Shown here: piece by piece, positions 5,340 through 14,066 of the stretch
Numbering within the stretch: the first letter of the stretch is position 1
Layout: the number at the start of each line of letters is the position of its first letter
Assembly: GCA_900768525.1 (NCBI GenBank)
Contig: CAAGDF010000077.1
Coordinates: 1-14,202 of the forward strand
Direction of reading: 5' to 3'
DNA: 14,202 bases
DNA from: Clostridia bacterium
GTDB lineage: Bacteria; Bacillota; Clostridia; Christensenellales; Borkfalkiaceae
Program-made: the position numbers and the translations under genes
Notes under the pieces: generated by a model
What the model saw: only the letters and a program-made list of their open reading frames with translations
The model's database searches: none
Told to the model about the DNA's origin: nothing

Positions 5340-6518
5340 ATGAAAAAAGACTTATTAAAAATCAAAAAATACGACGTTGCCGTTATCGGCGGCGGCATTG
5401 CGGGTATAGCGGCTGCGCTTTCGTCGGCGCGGTGCGGGGCGAAAACGTTGCTTTTAGAATCTTCGTTTGTGCTCGGCGGTCTTGCCACGGCGGGGCTTGT
5501 AACCGTTTATCTGCCGCTGTGCGACGGGAATGGCACGCTTTTGTGCCGCGGAATTGCCGAAGAATTATTAAAACTTTCGATTATGCACGGGGCGGAAGAA
5601 TCCGTTCCCGATGCGTGGACGCACGACTGCGCTAAAGAAGAACGCGCAAAAAAACGATACGTTGCGCAGTATAATCCCAACGTATTTGCCATTTTAAGCG
5701 AGCAACTGCTCACCGAAAACGGCGCGGATATTTTATACGGCGGCACGCTTTCCGAGGTGGGGCTGAACAAAGACGGCAATTCGATCGAAAGCGTGAAAAT
5801 AGTTACTCGTACCGAAACGCTCGAGGTAAAAGCGAAGGCGTTTATCGATTGCACGGGCGACGCGACTTTATGCGCGTTATCGGGCGAAGAAACCGCGCTT
5901 TCGGAATGTAAAAACGTGCTTGCCGCGTGGTATTATTCGGTTGACGGCGGTAAATACAAACTTGTTGCCAAAGGCAGTTGCGATTATGTTTATTCGCAGG
6001 GTGCCGGCGGGTTAGATACTTTTTCGGGGCTTGATCCTGTTGAGTTGTCCGATGTAACGCGGGCGGCGCATAAAACCGCGCTTGACGACTTTTTAAATGG
6101 CGGCGAAGCGAATAAAGAACATGCGTTGGCAACCATATTCACGATCCCGCAGATCCGTATGACAAGGCGGCTGGTCGGCGTTGACGAAATAAATATAGAA
6201 AACGATAAAAAACGCATAGAAACAAGCGTAGGACTATTCGGAAACTGGCTGAAAAGCGGACCTGCATACGAACTGCCTGCAGGCGCGCTTTACGGAAGAA
6301 AAATAAAAAATCTTACCGTTGCGGGGCGGTGCGTGTCGGTTGTCGGCGATAAAACGTGGGATATAACGCGGGTAATACCCGTTTGTGCCGTTACGGGCGA
6401 AGCGGCGGGTGTAATCGCCGCCGAACTTGCCGAAACTTGCTGTTTAAACATTAAAAAAGTGCAAAAAACGCTGGAAAAACGAGATATAAAACTGCATTTA
6501 AGCGAATGTTACAAATAA
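5340..6518 (+). CDS. FAD-dependent oxidoreductase (FAD_oxidored family, PF12831)
   Basis: The product has 392 residues and no signal peptide, so it is probably cytoplasmic. The dinucleotide-binding strand VAVIGGGIAGIAAAL begins at about residue 13 and gives the GxGxxG-type Rossmann motif, with an acidic residue ending the second strand (LLLES). The next family block, LGGLATAGL, and the C-terminal block from AGRCVSVVG through DITRVIPVCAVTGEAAGVIAAEL match the FAD_oxidored family, whose members often lie near sugar-degradation genes in gut bacteria. The substrate cannot be told. Length is somewhat short for the family (often 430 or more). The ATG is the only sensible start, because the Rossmann motif follows within 20 residues, but it lacks a Shine-Dalgarno sequence and is directly preceded by a small AGCG/CGCT hairpin. 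The gene forms a single-gene unit with its own terminator. Confidence 0.85.
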   Translation: MKKDLLKIKKYDVAVIGGGIAGIAAALSSARCGAKTLLLESSFVLGGLATAGLVTVYLPLCDGNGTLLCRGIAEELLKLSIMHGAEESVPDAWTHDCAKEERAKKRYVAQYNPNVFAILSEQLLTENGADILYGGTLSEVGLNKDGNSIESVKIVTRTETLEVKAKAFIDCTGDATLCALSGEETALSECKNVLAAWYYSVDGGKYKLVAKGSCDYVYSQGAGGLDTFSGLDPVELSDVTRAAHKTALDDFLNGGEANKEHALATIFTIPQIRMTRRLVGVDEINIENDKKRIETSVGLFGNWLKSGPAYELPAGALYGRKIKNLTVAGRCVSVVGDKTWDITRVIPVCAVTGEAAGVIAAELAETCCLNIKKVQKTLEKRDIKLHLSECYK

Positions 6519-6527
6519 AAATCATAA

Positions 6528-6559
6528 ACCCGACCGTGATTGCGGTCGGGTATTTTTTT
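6528..6559 (+). terminator. Intrinsic terminator of the FAD oxidoreductase gene
   Basis: ACCCGACCG and CGGTCGGGT form a perfect 9-bp stem around a six-base loop, followed by A and seven T residues, ten bases after the stop codon. Confidence 0.93.
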
Positions 6560-6646
6560 GCCTTGTTTTGGTAGCGATTGCAAAGCGAAAAAATAAGATT
6601 TCAAAAAAATGCAATAAGTTTTCCTCTATCATGGCGGCGTTGTCAA

Positions 6647-6655
6647 TGGTATAAT
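6647..6655 (+). promoter_or_regulatory. Extended -10 promoter of the surface operon
   Basis: TGG-TATAAT matches an extended -10 element (TGnTATAAT). The -35 region is weak, which is usual for extended -10 promoters. It follows the oxidoreductase terminator and precedes the first surface gene by about 45 bases, so the surface pair is a separate transcription unit. Confidence 0.55.
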
Positions 6656-6700
6656 CATGCTTGAAAAATACGATAAGCTCGCCTTGAAAAGGAGAAAAAA

Positions 6701-9700
6701 GTGACAAAACGACTTAAGAGAATTTTAACGATCACATTTTCGCTTATTCTGACGGTAAGCTGCGCGCTTTCCGTTTCATTGCGGTTTGTTCATGCCGAAC
6801 TCGTCGCTCCCGAAAAAGAAGGTTCCAGAACTTTGCTTTCGATATACGACGACGAGCTTGCTCCGGGGATGAACGTAGTGTGGGATTCGCCTTTGCCCGA
6901 GTCTCCGTCTCCCGTCAATTTAAGTTACGTTAATTCGGACGATAAGGACAACGTAAGCAAAAATATCGCCATCGACTGCACGCGTAAGGGTTCGCTGAAC
7001 ACCGAGATGTATATCGATTTCGGCAAGGAATACAATATATATACCGGCGAGGGCTTTTCCGATGAGGGGCTCGAGGACTTTTACAAGAAGAGTTCCGTGG
7101 AGTTCTGGGTTAAGTTAAACGATAAACCGGGCGGATTTTTCAATATATATCTTTTCCAGTCACGCGGGGCGGAGTTTGCGACTGCGCCCGCCAATCAGCG
7201 TTATATAAGAAGTAATATTCAGCTGACCACTTATGTGGATATTTCCGTTCTCGGAAAATGGCAGTACGTTCAGATTCCGCTCACCTCGTTTTCGTCTATG
7301 GGCGAATACGTAAACGAGCATAACGTCAAGGTACAAAACAAAGAGGTTGACTTAACCCGCATTTGCGCAATCGGTTTTGCCCATATGATGGACGATCCGG
7401 ACACAAAAGTCAATCCCACCATTCAATACGACGACATTCGTTTCGCGTATAACAATATGGACGATGCGAATCTCGGCGTAACCGTTATTCCGGCAAGAGA
7501 TTACGAAGAACGCAAAAAAAATGCCAGGTTCACCACGATCGACATCAGAAGTTTTGCCACCACCGGTTATAACGGCGGTCCCGGCATCGGCTGGACGGAT
7601 CAGGGCGAAGATAACGAGCTTACCGGGTTCGATCTTACGGGCGACCGTGAATTCTTCGGCGTTCCGTTCGATATGATCGTTCAGGAAGAAAACAACAACA
7701 AGTCGGCGATAGGTTTGCGCAGCAGTCTTGCCACTAAGAGCAAGCTGTTCGTCGAAAGCGTTACCATACCGATAAACCTCACGATAGACGGTTTGTATAT
7801 AATACACAACGCCGCATGGGCGAGCAAAGCCAAAAACATCGCAAGATATACATGGTGTTACGAGGACGGTTCGAGCGAAGCCGTCGATATCTCGATGGAA
7901 AAACAGATTTACGAATGGTGGGGCAGCGCGGAATCGCCCGTCAATCCCATAATCTGGACGGGTAAAACGCCCGAAGCGTCGAGCTTCAATATGGGCATAA
8001 GCCTTAACATGTTCGCGTTCGTAAACCCCAATCCGCAAAAGAAAGTAACCGAACTCAAGTGCGAGATTACTTCCGACGAAGCCGCTTGCATGATAGTCGC
8101 TCTGACCGCAGCCGATTTCGGCGGCAAGGGCCTGTTTATGGCCGAGCGCGAGAACATCTACTCGCCCGACACCTCCGACTGGTACGAATACGAACTTGCC
8201 GACCTTGTTTCGATGATAGGAACTTCGCTCGACGTTTCCTACCTGCTCGACGCAAGCGACCACGGCAAAGTGATTGCAAAAGGCGACGATTTTGTATTTA
8301 CCGACGGAACGGAAGTCAACTTCTGGGGCGTTAACATAAACGCATATTCGATTTTTCAGACGCACGATAAGACCGATATACTCGTAAACGCAATCGCCGC
8401 GGGCGGTTACAACCTTATAAGAATACTCGACTGGGATTCGGCTTACTACTATCCCAACATTTTCGGAATAAACGGCAATAATAAAGACGTTGCCGAAGAA
8501 CAGCTCGATCAGTTCAATTATTTGTGGTCAAAGTGCAAGGAAAAAGGCATTTATATCGATTTCGTAATGCTCGGCGGCAGGTTTGCTTCCAACGATATGC
8601 TCGACGAGGGCAAACTATCGGACGCCGAAACGGCGGATATTTCTCAGGGGCTTAAAATGGAAGTCTATATAGACAAACGTTTGCAACAAGCCACAAAAAC
8701 CCTGATGAAAAAAGTTATGGGCACCGTTAACCCTTATACGAAAACAAAACTTGCCGATGACAGAGTACTTGCCATGCTCGAAGTAACAAACGAGTCCAAC
8801 CTTATGACTTTGTATGACGACGACGCGAAATTCAGGTTCAGATCGGACGAGTACAAGCTTATGGCGCAAAAGCAATACGCCGAATTTCTTACTAATAAAT
8901 ACAATCCCGACGGAACGCTGACCGTCGAACAAACTCAAAAAGCGTTAAAGGACGCATGGTCTTACGACGGCAAGCTCGGTCTCGACAGCAGAAATGAAAG
9001 TTTAAAAAACGCAACCGTGCTTATAGAGGGAGATTTTTTGTCAGACAAGTATTCGCCCAGACGTTGTGCCGACGGTTTTGAATTTTTCTATACGCTTATG
9101 GAAAATTTCTATACCGATATTTACAACTGGTCGAAAGCCTCGGAGGCTGACGGCGGTCTGGGTGTCGAATGTCCGATTACGGGCGGTTCCAATTTCTCGA
9201 GCGATGACCGTTCCGACCTTTTCCTCAATGCGCATTACGATTATATTTCAAGACATACATATCAGTCGCACCCCAACACGGGTACGGAATATAAGGTAGG
9301 TACGGCTGTTTCAAACGGCGGCAGTACGTTAGGCGATATCGGCGGGAATACATTTGCTTCCGCTTCGTTCAGAAAAGTGATGGGGCTTCCGTATCTGGTA
9401 ACCGAATCGCTTATTGCCGAACCCAACATTCACAGTATGGAATTCAATCTGATAGCGGCGGCGATTTATTCCTATCAGGACTGGAGTCTTACGGCGTTTA
9501 CCTTTATGAATAAACCGCTTGACGGCAGGACAAATCAGATTACGAACTCGTTCCTGATAATGGATCATCCCGGGCGGTTCTCGACGGTAACATCCGCTTC
9601 GCTTTTATATCAGCGTTCGGAGATTGCCAAAGCGAAAATCGGCTATTACCGCGTGATAACCGTTGACGACGCTATGAAATACAACGATCAGCTTCTTGGT

Positions 9701-11029
9701 TTGCAGGAAGGTACTTACGTCGTGGGGAGAGCGGGTATTTACTTTGCCGATAAAGACGGCAATCTGCTTTTCCAAAGTGCAAATCTCGATATTTCAAATG
9801 TCGACAACGACATCGAAGTTCTTGAAAAAATACTGCATGCTCAGCTTGTAAACGAGGGCGGCGAGATGATATGGAACGCCGCGGCTAAGACGTTCACCGT
9901 CAATACAAAGTCCACGCAGGGCGCGGTCGGGTACATCGGCGGGCGCAACGTCAGACTTGACGACGTAGACATCAGCGTAGAAACCTCTTACGCACAGGTT
10001 ACCGTAAGCGCGTTAGGCGCGGCGGTAAACGGCGTTAACCCTGAAATAGCCACTGCCGACAAGTTGCTTGTTACCGCGGTCGCGCAGTCAAGAAACACGG
10101 GTGCGGAAATATCTTCCGACGGAACTACCATAACCGCGCTCGGCAGAGGTCCGGTGCTTGTTCAGCCTGTTGTGGGCAGAATAGTTCTTAAAACTTACGA
10201 CGATTTCACCGTCAGAATTCTCAACAGTACGGGGCTTCCCGTTACCGACAGAACGGCAACCGTAGAAAAGGACGAAAACGGTTTTACCGTAATAACGCTG
10301 AAAAAAGAAGATAAAACCACATACTACGAAATAATAAGAACGAAGGTATCCGAAAACAAACCGAATTTCGGCAGTTATCGCGATATAAGCGGCGAGTACG
10401 AAAACGCAATCGAGGCAATACTGAACTATATGCCCGGCAAGACCGAAACGTTGTTTTTGACCGAAGAAACGACCGAAAAGGGTGATTTTATCGGCGCAGT
10501 CGTTAAAGCGTCGGGGCTTACGGGCGGCAGTCGCGCTTATGCGGACGCCAACTCCTCGCACTGGGCTTACGAACAGTTCAAGACCGCGCGCGAATACGGA
10601 CTTGTGAACGGGCTGAGGATTCAGGCATACGACGATCTTACTTACAGAGACGCCTATTTCGCACTTTACAACGCAATCAAGGGTAAGGGCATTACCGTAA
10701 ACGAAAGCGAAGATCTTCTTTCGGGTATGGAACTCGTCGGCTGGAAGGACGGCGAAAAAGCAATGCTTTCCGCGCTTATCTCGGTCAACGTTATAACCAA
10801 GGAAGAACTCGCTTCGGTTAAAGCGATAGACTCGGTAAAACGAGGAAAAGCCGCCGACTTCGTGTATAAACTCGCCAACGTTAAAAACGCCGAGATCGTA
10901 CCCGTTAAACCTGAAAGCAAGTCGAACTTAGGTCTTATTCTGGGAATAACCGTTCCCGTTGTTTGTCTGGCGGCGGGCGCAATAGTATTTGTAATAATCC
11001 GCAAGAAAAAATTACTGCCGAAAGCGTGA
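6701..11029 (+). CDS. Large secreted, membrane-anchored glycoside hydrolase-like protein (clan GH-A type) with SLH-like repeats
   Basis: The product has 1442 residues. The GTG start follows AAAAGGAG by six bases. A signal peptide (1-31, cleavage after VHA) leads to a first beta-sandwich (about 40-250), then a second, carbohydrate-binding-like one (about 277-480) with GWTDQGEDNEL (297-307). The block from about 520 to 560, with DFVFTDGTEVNFWGVNIN, is typical of the start of a GH-A-like barrel. Likely acid/base E698 sits in TNES, R-H-T-Y (851-854) lies on the sixth strand, and the likely nucleophile E902 sits in LVTES. A C-terminal beta-sandwich (about 1050-1165) carries STQGAVGYIGG, NTG and GPVLVQP, as seen in this type of enzyme. 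Residues 1280-1330 (DANSSHWAY) and about 1345-1400 are degenerate SLH-like repeats. One helix (about 1411-1433) and RKKK end the protein; there is no LPxTG. It is co-transcribed with the next gene. A surface glycan-degrading role is well supported; family number and substrate are not. Confidence 0.8.
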   Translation: MTKRLKRILTITFSLILTVSCALSVSLRFVHAELVAPEKEGSRTLLSIYDDELAPGMNVVWDSPLPESPSPVNLSYVNSDDKDNVSKNIAIDCTRKGSLNTEMYIDFGKEYNIYTGEGFSDEGLEDFYKKSSVEFWVKLNDKPGGFFNIYLFQSRGAEFATAPANQRYIRSNIQLTTYVDISVLGKWQYVQIPLTSFSSMGEYVNEHNVKVQNKEVDLTRICAIGFAHMMDDPDTKVNPTIQYDDIRFAYNNMDDANLGVTVIPARDYEERKKNARFTTIDIRSFATTGYNGGPGIGWTDQGEDNELTGFDLTGDREFFGVPFDMIVQEENNNKSAIGLRSSLATKSKLFVESVTIPINLTIDGLYIIHNAAWASKAKNIARYTWCYEDGSSEAVDISMEKQIYEWWGSAESPVNPIIWTGKTPEASSFNMGISLNMFAFVNPNPQKKVTELKCEITSDEAACMIVALTAADFGGKGLFMAERENIYSPDTSDWYEYELADLVSMIGTSLDVSYLLDASDHGKVIAKGDDFVFTDGTEVNFWGVNINAYSIFQTHDKTDILVNAIAAGGYNLIRILDWDSAYYYPNIFGINGNNKDVAEEQLDQFNYLWSKCKEKGIYIDFVMLGGRFASNDMLDEGKLSDAETADISQGLKMEVYIDKRLQQATKTLMKKVMGTVNPYTKTKLADDRVLAMLEVTNESNLMTLYDDDAKFRFRSDEYKLMAQKQYAEFLTNKYNPDGTLTVEQTQKALKDAWSYDGKLGLDSRNESLKNATVLIEGDFLSDKYSPRRCADGFEFFYTLMENFYTDIYNWSKASEADGGLGVECPITGGSNFSSDDRSDLFLNAHYDYISRHTYQSHPNTGTEYKVGTAVSNGGSTLGDIGGNTFASASFRKVMGLPYLVTESLIAEPNIHSMEFNLIAAAIYSYQDWSLTAFTFMNKPLDGRTNQITNSFLIMDHPGRFSTVTSASLLYQRSEIAKAKIGYYRVITVDDAMKYNDQLLGLQEGTYVVGRAGIYFADKDGNLLFQSANLDISNVDNDIEVLEKILHAQLVNEGGEMIWNAAAKTFTVNTKSTQGAVGYIGGRNVRLDDVDISVETSYAQVTVSALGAAVNGVNPEIATADKLLVTAVAQSRNTGAEISSDGTTITALGRGPVLVQPVVGRIVLKTYDDFTVRILNSTGLPVTDRTATVEKDENGFTVITLKKEDKTTYYEIIRTKVSENKPNFGSYRDISGEYENAIEAILNYMPGKTETLFLTEETTEKGDFIGAVVKASGLTGGSRAYADANSSHWAYEQFKTAREYGLVNGLRIQAYDDLTYRDAYFALYNAIKGKGITVNESEDLLSGMELVGWKDGEKAMLSALISVNVITKEELASVKAIDSVKRGKAADFVYKLANVKNAEIVPVKPESKSNLGLILGITVPVVCLAAGAIVFVIIRKKKLLPKA

Positions 11030-11057
11030 TTTTTGCGGACTTGATAAAACATTCTTC

Positions 11058-11064
11058 AAGGAGG
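11058..11064 (+). promoter_or_regulatory. Strong ribosome binding site of the second surface gene
   Basis: AAGGAGG lies five bases before the ATG, within a gap of only 40 bases after the upstream stop. No promoter or terminator is visible in the gap, which supports co-transcription of the two surface genes. Confidence 0.85.
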
Positions 11065-11069
11065 AAAAT

Positions 11070-14066
11070 ATGAAGAAAAAGAACCTTTTAATAACGTTGT
11101 TGTCTATAGTTATGGCGGTATCGTTGTCTGTTCCCGTCGTTATGGCTTTTGCCGACGATGCCGGTTTGACAACCGTTCCGAAAACGCTCACCGTTGAAAT
11201 TTTCAACGGCAATGCCGATAACGTTACGCTGAAAAGCGCAACGGCGGCGGATGATAACGGGACTACGGTCATTTCCATATCAAACGCATGGTCGGGGTTT
11301 ATCATGTTAAAAGAACCGGTTAATCTTTCTGCGGCAAAAGAAAAAGGAAAACTGTATGTCGAGTACAAAACTTTAAGTGAAAAATCATGGGGTAAAGTAT
11401 GCGCCGTTTCTTATGCAAGCGAGTGGGATGAACCTATTTGCTTAAACGGCGGCGGAGATACGATTGGTTTAGCACCCGATTATATTGTAAAAAGTTACGA
11501 TTTCTCGGCTGTAACCGAGGCGCAAATGGCAAAATTCAAGGGGTTTGCTCTCGGGACGGGCGAACCGTTCTATATCAAAAGAGTCTGGGTTGAATATCCT
11601 AATCCCGACTATGGAAAAGAAGATAAGCCCACTGCCGAAGGCACGTATAATCTGATAGAAAGCGCCGTAAGCGCCGCGCAGGATTCCACTTGGGAATATA
11701 TCGCGGAGATTCCGTCCGAATACGAAATTCAAAAGGGCGATAAGATTGCCATAAACTATAATATCGCAAACGTACCCGAGGGCGGTAAAGCCTGGGATAT
11801 GTGGGTAGGCGAAGATAAGATCGGGTTTGACGGAGCAACTAAAGAAAACTACGTTTACACGCAGACGGGAACCTGGGAATACACTTTTAAAGAAGCACAT
11901 TCCGGCAATATCAAATTCGGGCTCTGGAGCACCGGATTTTCTATCGAATCGGCTACTCTTACCATAATCAAACACGAAGCCGAGGTTGTAACGGGTTATG
12001 ATATTTTCAACGGCGTTACCGAAGTCGGCGAGGTTAAGCCGAACAGCGCAAACACGGCGTTTACGGCAACTTACACTGCCGAAGTTTCGGGCAGTGCCGT
12101 TACCGACGGTTCGGCGCTTGCTTTCGGTCAGTTTGAAGACGGAAAATATTACGTTTCGGGTACTAATGCAAAAACGGCAACCCGCGTTACGATTTCCGCT
12201 ACCGACGTAACCACCGCGCTTTTGTTCGGCGGCACGCTCAACTTTAAAGCTAAACTCGACTTTGCCGGCGAAAACGGCAGATATGCAAGCATAAGACTTT
12301 ACTATCAGGTGTCGGGCGGCGAAGCGGCTTTTGTGTCGCTGCCTCTCACCGGTTACACCGCAGGCGAATGGAAAGATTATTCTATCGCGTTGACCGATTT
12401 CAACGTTGAATGTAACGCTACTACCACGTGGGGAAATGCTGCTCCGTCAAAATGGTTCGACTGGACGAAATTTGTAGGAATCGGCATAAGCATGGGTTGC
12501 TCGGACGAGGGTGACAACGTTGCTTCATTCGGCAACGTAAGCATTGCAAACGTCGGCAACAAGACTATTGAAAAAATCGAAGTAGAAAACGCTAAAACCG
12601 AATATAACGCCGGCGACGCGTTCGATACCGACGGCATGAAAGTTTACGTTGTTTTAAACGACGCAAGCAAAGTTGAAATCAAAAATTACACTTATTCACC
12701 CGCAACGTTGCCCGTAGGTACCAAAACCGTAACGGTAAAATGGGTTTATGCTAAAAAGGCTTACACTGCGGATATAGCGGTAAACGTCGTTGCAGAATAC
12801 ACTTCGTTAAGAGTAAAGACTAACCCGACAAAGACCGCGTATAAAGCAGGCGAAATATTCAGCGCGGAAGGCATGGTAATCGTCGGTGTTAAACCTGATG
12901 AAAGCGAAGTTGAAATTACCGGGTACACCTGTTTCGAGGGTATGCTTTGGGAAGGAATGACCAGGGTTGACGTTGAATATATGGGTATGACCGTAGCCGT
13001 AGATATTACCGTTGCGGACTTCGAATATAAGCTTTCGCTTACCGATAAAACGTTTGCAGCCGACGGCGAGCCTTTGTACGGCTGGACGGCGAGGACGGGT
13101 AGCATAGACTATACGTCGCAGGCTAAATACGACGCTGCGGAAGAGGACAAGAAAGCAAATCTTCGCGTAACGGGTAAAGATGAAACTTACGGACATTATA
13201 TTACAGCCGATTTCACTTCTGCCAACTACGCTACGCGTATATTCGAATACGGCGTTGCGGATTATCGGTTCGGTACTCTTTATGAAGAACCCGATTACAA
13301 CGGTATGGTTGCCGTAACTTACAGAACGGCTTCCGTATTCGATCAGGCAGTCAATTTCGGACTTGCGAATTTCAGCGACTGGAACCTCGGTTTCCATGCG
13401 GTGGATATTGCCGGACTCGTTGTTGCCGACGGCGAGTGGCATACCTTGTATATCGATATCGGCTTATTTAAAGGTGAGATCGACGGAATGCTCTGGGCGG
13501 GAATGTCCGGTGAAGTCGACCTCAATAAGGTTGTGGGTTTTGCGGTTCAGTCCGCAACAGACGGTACTCTTGACATAGCAGAAGTTTCGGTCAAGTGGAA
13601 CGGCTTGGAAAAAGCGGCAAAAACAGTCGATACAACAGGTCCCGAGTTTGAATATTCCGGCGAAATAACTATGGAAGCAACCGAAGGCGATCTTGCTTTC
13701 ACGTTTGAAAACGAGAGCGCATACGATAAAAACGACGGCGCGGTCGAACTCACGATCGAATGGTCTGAAGGAGCCGTAACCGACGGAAAACTCAACGCAG
13801 GCGAACATACCGTAAAACTTTATGCGGTAGACGCGGCAGGCAACAAGAGCAGCGTATACACCGTTACCGTTAATGTTTCGGCTAAGGGCGTTACGCCTCC
13901 AGATTCCGGCAGCTCGGTAGATTCAGGCAGCGTGATTGATTCCGGTTCTGACAGCTCCGCTCCTGCAGGCGGTTGTAAGAGCGTGGTTATCGTTACGTCG
14001 GTAGCGCTCGTACTCCTTGCGCTCGTTGCGGTTTACGTCATAATCAGAAAGAGAAAACAAGCATAA
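11070..14066 (+). CDS. Modular surface protein with beta-sandwich modules, Big_3 Ig-like repeats and C-terminal membrane anchor
   Basis: The product has 998 residues. A signal peptide (1-28, cleavage after AFA) is followed by beta-sandwich modules at about 38-176, 190-305 and 310-497. Two Big_3-type Ig-like repeats follow (PF07523-like; about 500-575 and 579-650), each with the pattern KTxYxAGxxF, then an xxGM strand. Another beta-sandwich covers about 651-850, and an Ig/HYR-like module with LYAVDAAGNKS covers about 853-940. A Pro/Ser/Asp/Gly linker (943-967) leads to GGC (C969), one transmembrane helix (about 972-992) and RKRKQA. No catalytic domain or LPxTG motif is visible. The modules at W434 and W790 share a Trp-to-Phe strand motif with the upstream enzyme. 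Large size, modularity and operon position suggest a glycan-binding or adhesive partner of that enzyme. Module borders are approximate; specific ligands are unknown. Confidence 0.8.
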   Translation: MKKKNLLITLLSIVMAVSLSVPVVMAFADDAGLTTVPKTLTVEIFNGNADNVTLKSATAADDNGTTVISISNAWSGFIMLKEPVNLSAAKEKGKLYVEYKTLSEKSWGKVCAVSYASEWDEPICLNGGGDTIGLAPDYIVKSYDFSAVTEAQMAKFKGFALGTGEPFYIKRVWVEYPNPDYGKEDKPTAEGTYNLIESAVSAAQDSTWEYIAEIPSEYEIQKGDKIAINYNIANVPEGGKAWDMWVGEDKIGFDGATKENYVYTQTGTWEYTFKEAHSGNIKFGLWSTGFSIESATLTIIKHEAEVVTGYDIFNGVTEVGEVKPNSANTAFTATYTAEVSGSAVTDGSALAFGQFEDGKYYVSGTNAKTATRVTISATDVTTALLFGGTLNFKAKLDFAGENGRYASIRLYYQVSGGEAAFVSLPLTGYTAGEWKDYSIALTDFNVECNATTTWGNAAPSKWFDWTKFVGIGISMGCSDEGDNVASFGNVSIANVGNKTIEKIEVENAKTEYNAGDAFDTDGMKVYVVLNDASKVEIKNYTYSPATLPVGTKTVTVKWVYAKKAYTADIAVNVVAEYTSLRVKTNPTKTAYKAGEIFSAEGMVIVGVKPDESEVEITGYTCFEGMLWEGMTRVDVEYMGMTVAVDITVADFEYKLSLTDKTFAADGEPLYGWTARTGSIDYTSQAKYDAAEEDKKANLRVTGKDETYGHYITADFTSANYATRIFEYGVADYRFGTLYEEPDYNGMVAVTYRTASVFDQAVNFGLANFSDWNLGFHAVDIAGLVVADGEWHTLYIDIGLFKGEIDGMLWAGMSGEVDLNKVVGFAVQSATDGTLDIAEVSVKWNGLEKAAKTVDTTGPEFEYSGEITMEATEGDLAFTFENESAYDKNDGAVELTIEWSEGAVTDGKLNAGEHTVKLYAVDAAGNKSSVYTVTVNVSAKGVTPPDSGSSVDSGSVIDSGSDSSAPAGGCKSVVIVTSVALVLLALVAVYVIIRKRKQA

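Noticed and set aside
7352..8365. 337-codon minus-strand open frame
   Set aside because: It lies opposite the conserved carbohydrate-binding-like module and barrel start of the large surface protein, with no ribosome binding site or family features.
10088..10561. 157-codon minus-strand open frame
   Set aside because: It is a shadow of the C-terminal beta-sandwich of the large surface protein.
6701..14066. LPxTG sortase motif in the two surface proteins
   Set aside because: Neither C-terminus contains LPxTG or a close variant before the helix, so sortase-A type anchoring is not supported.
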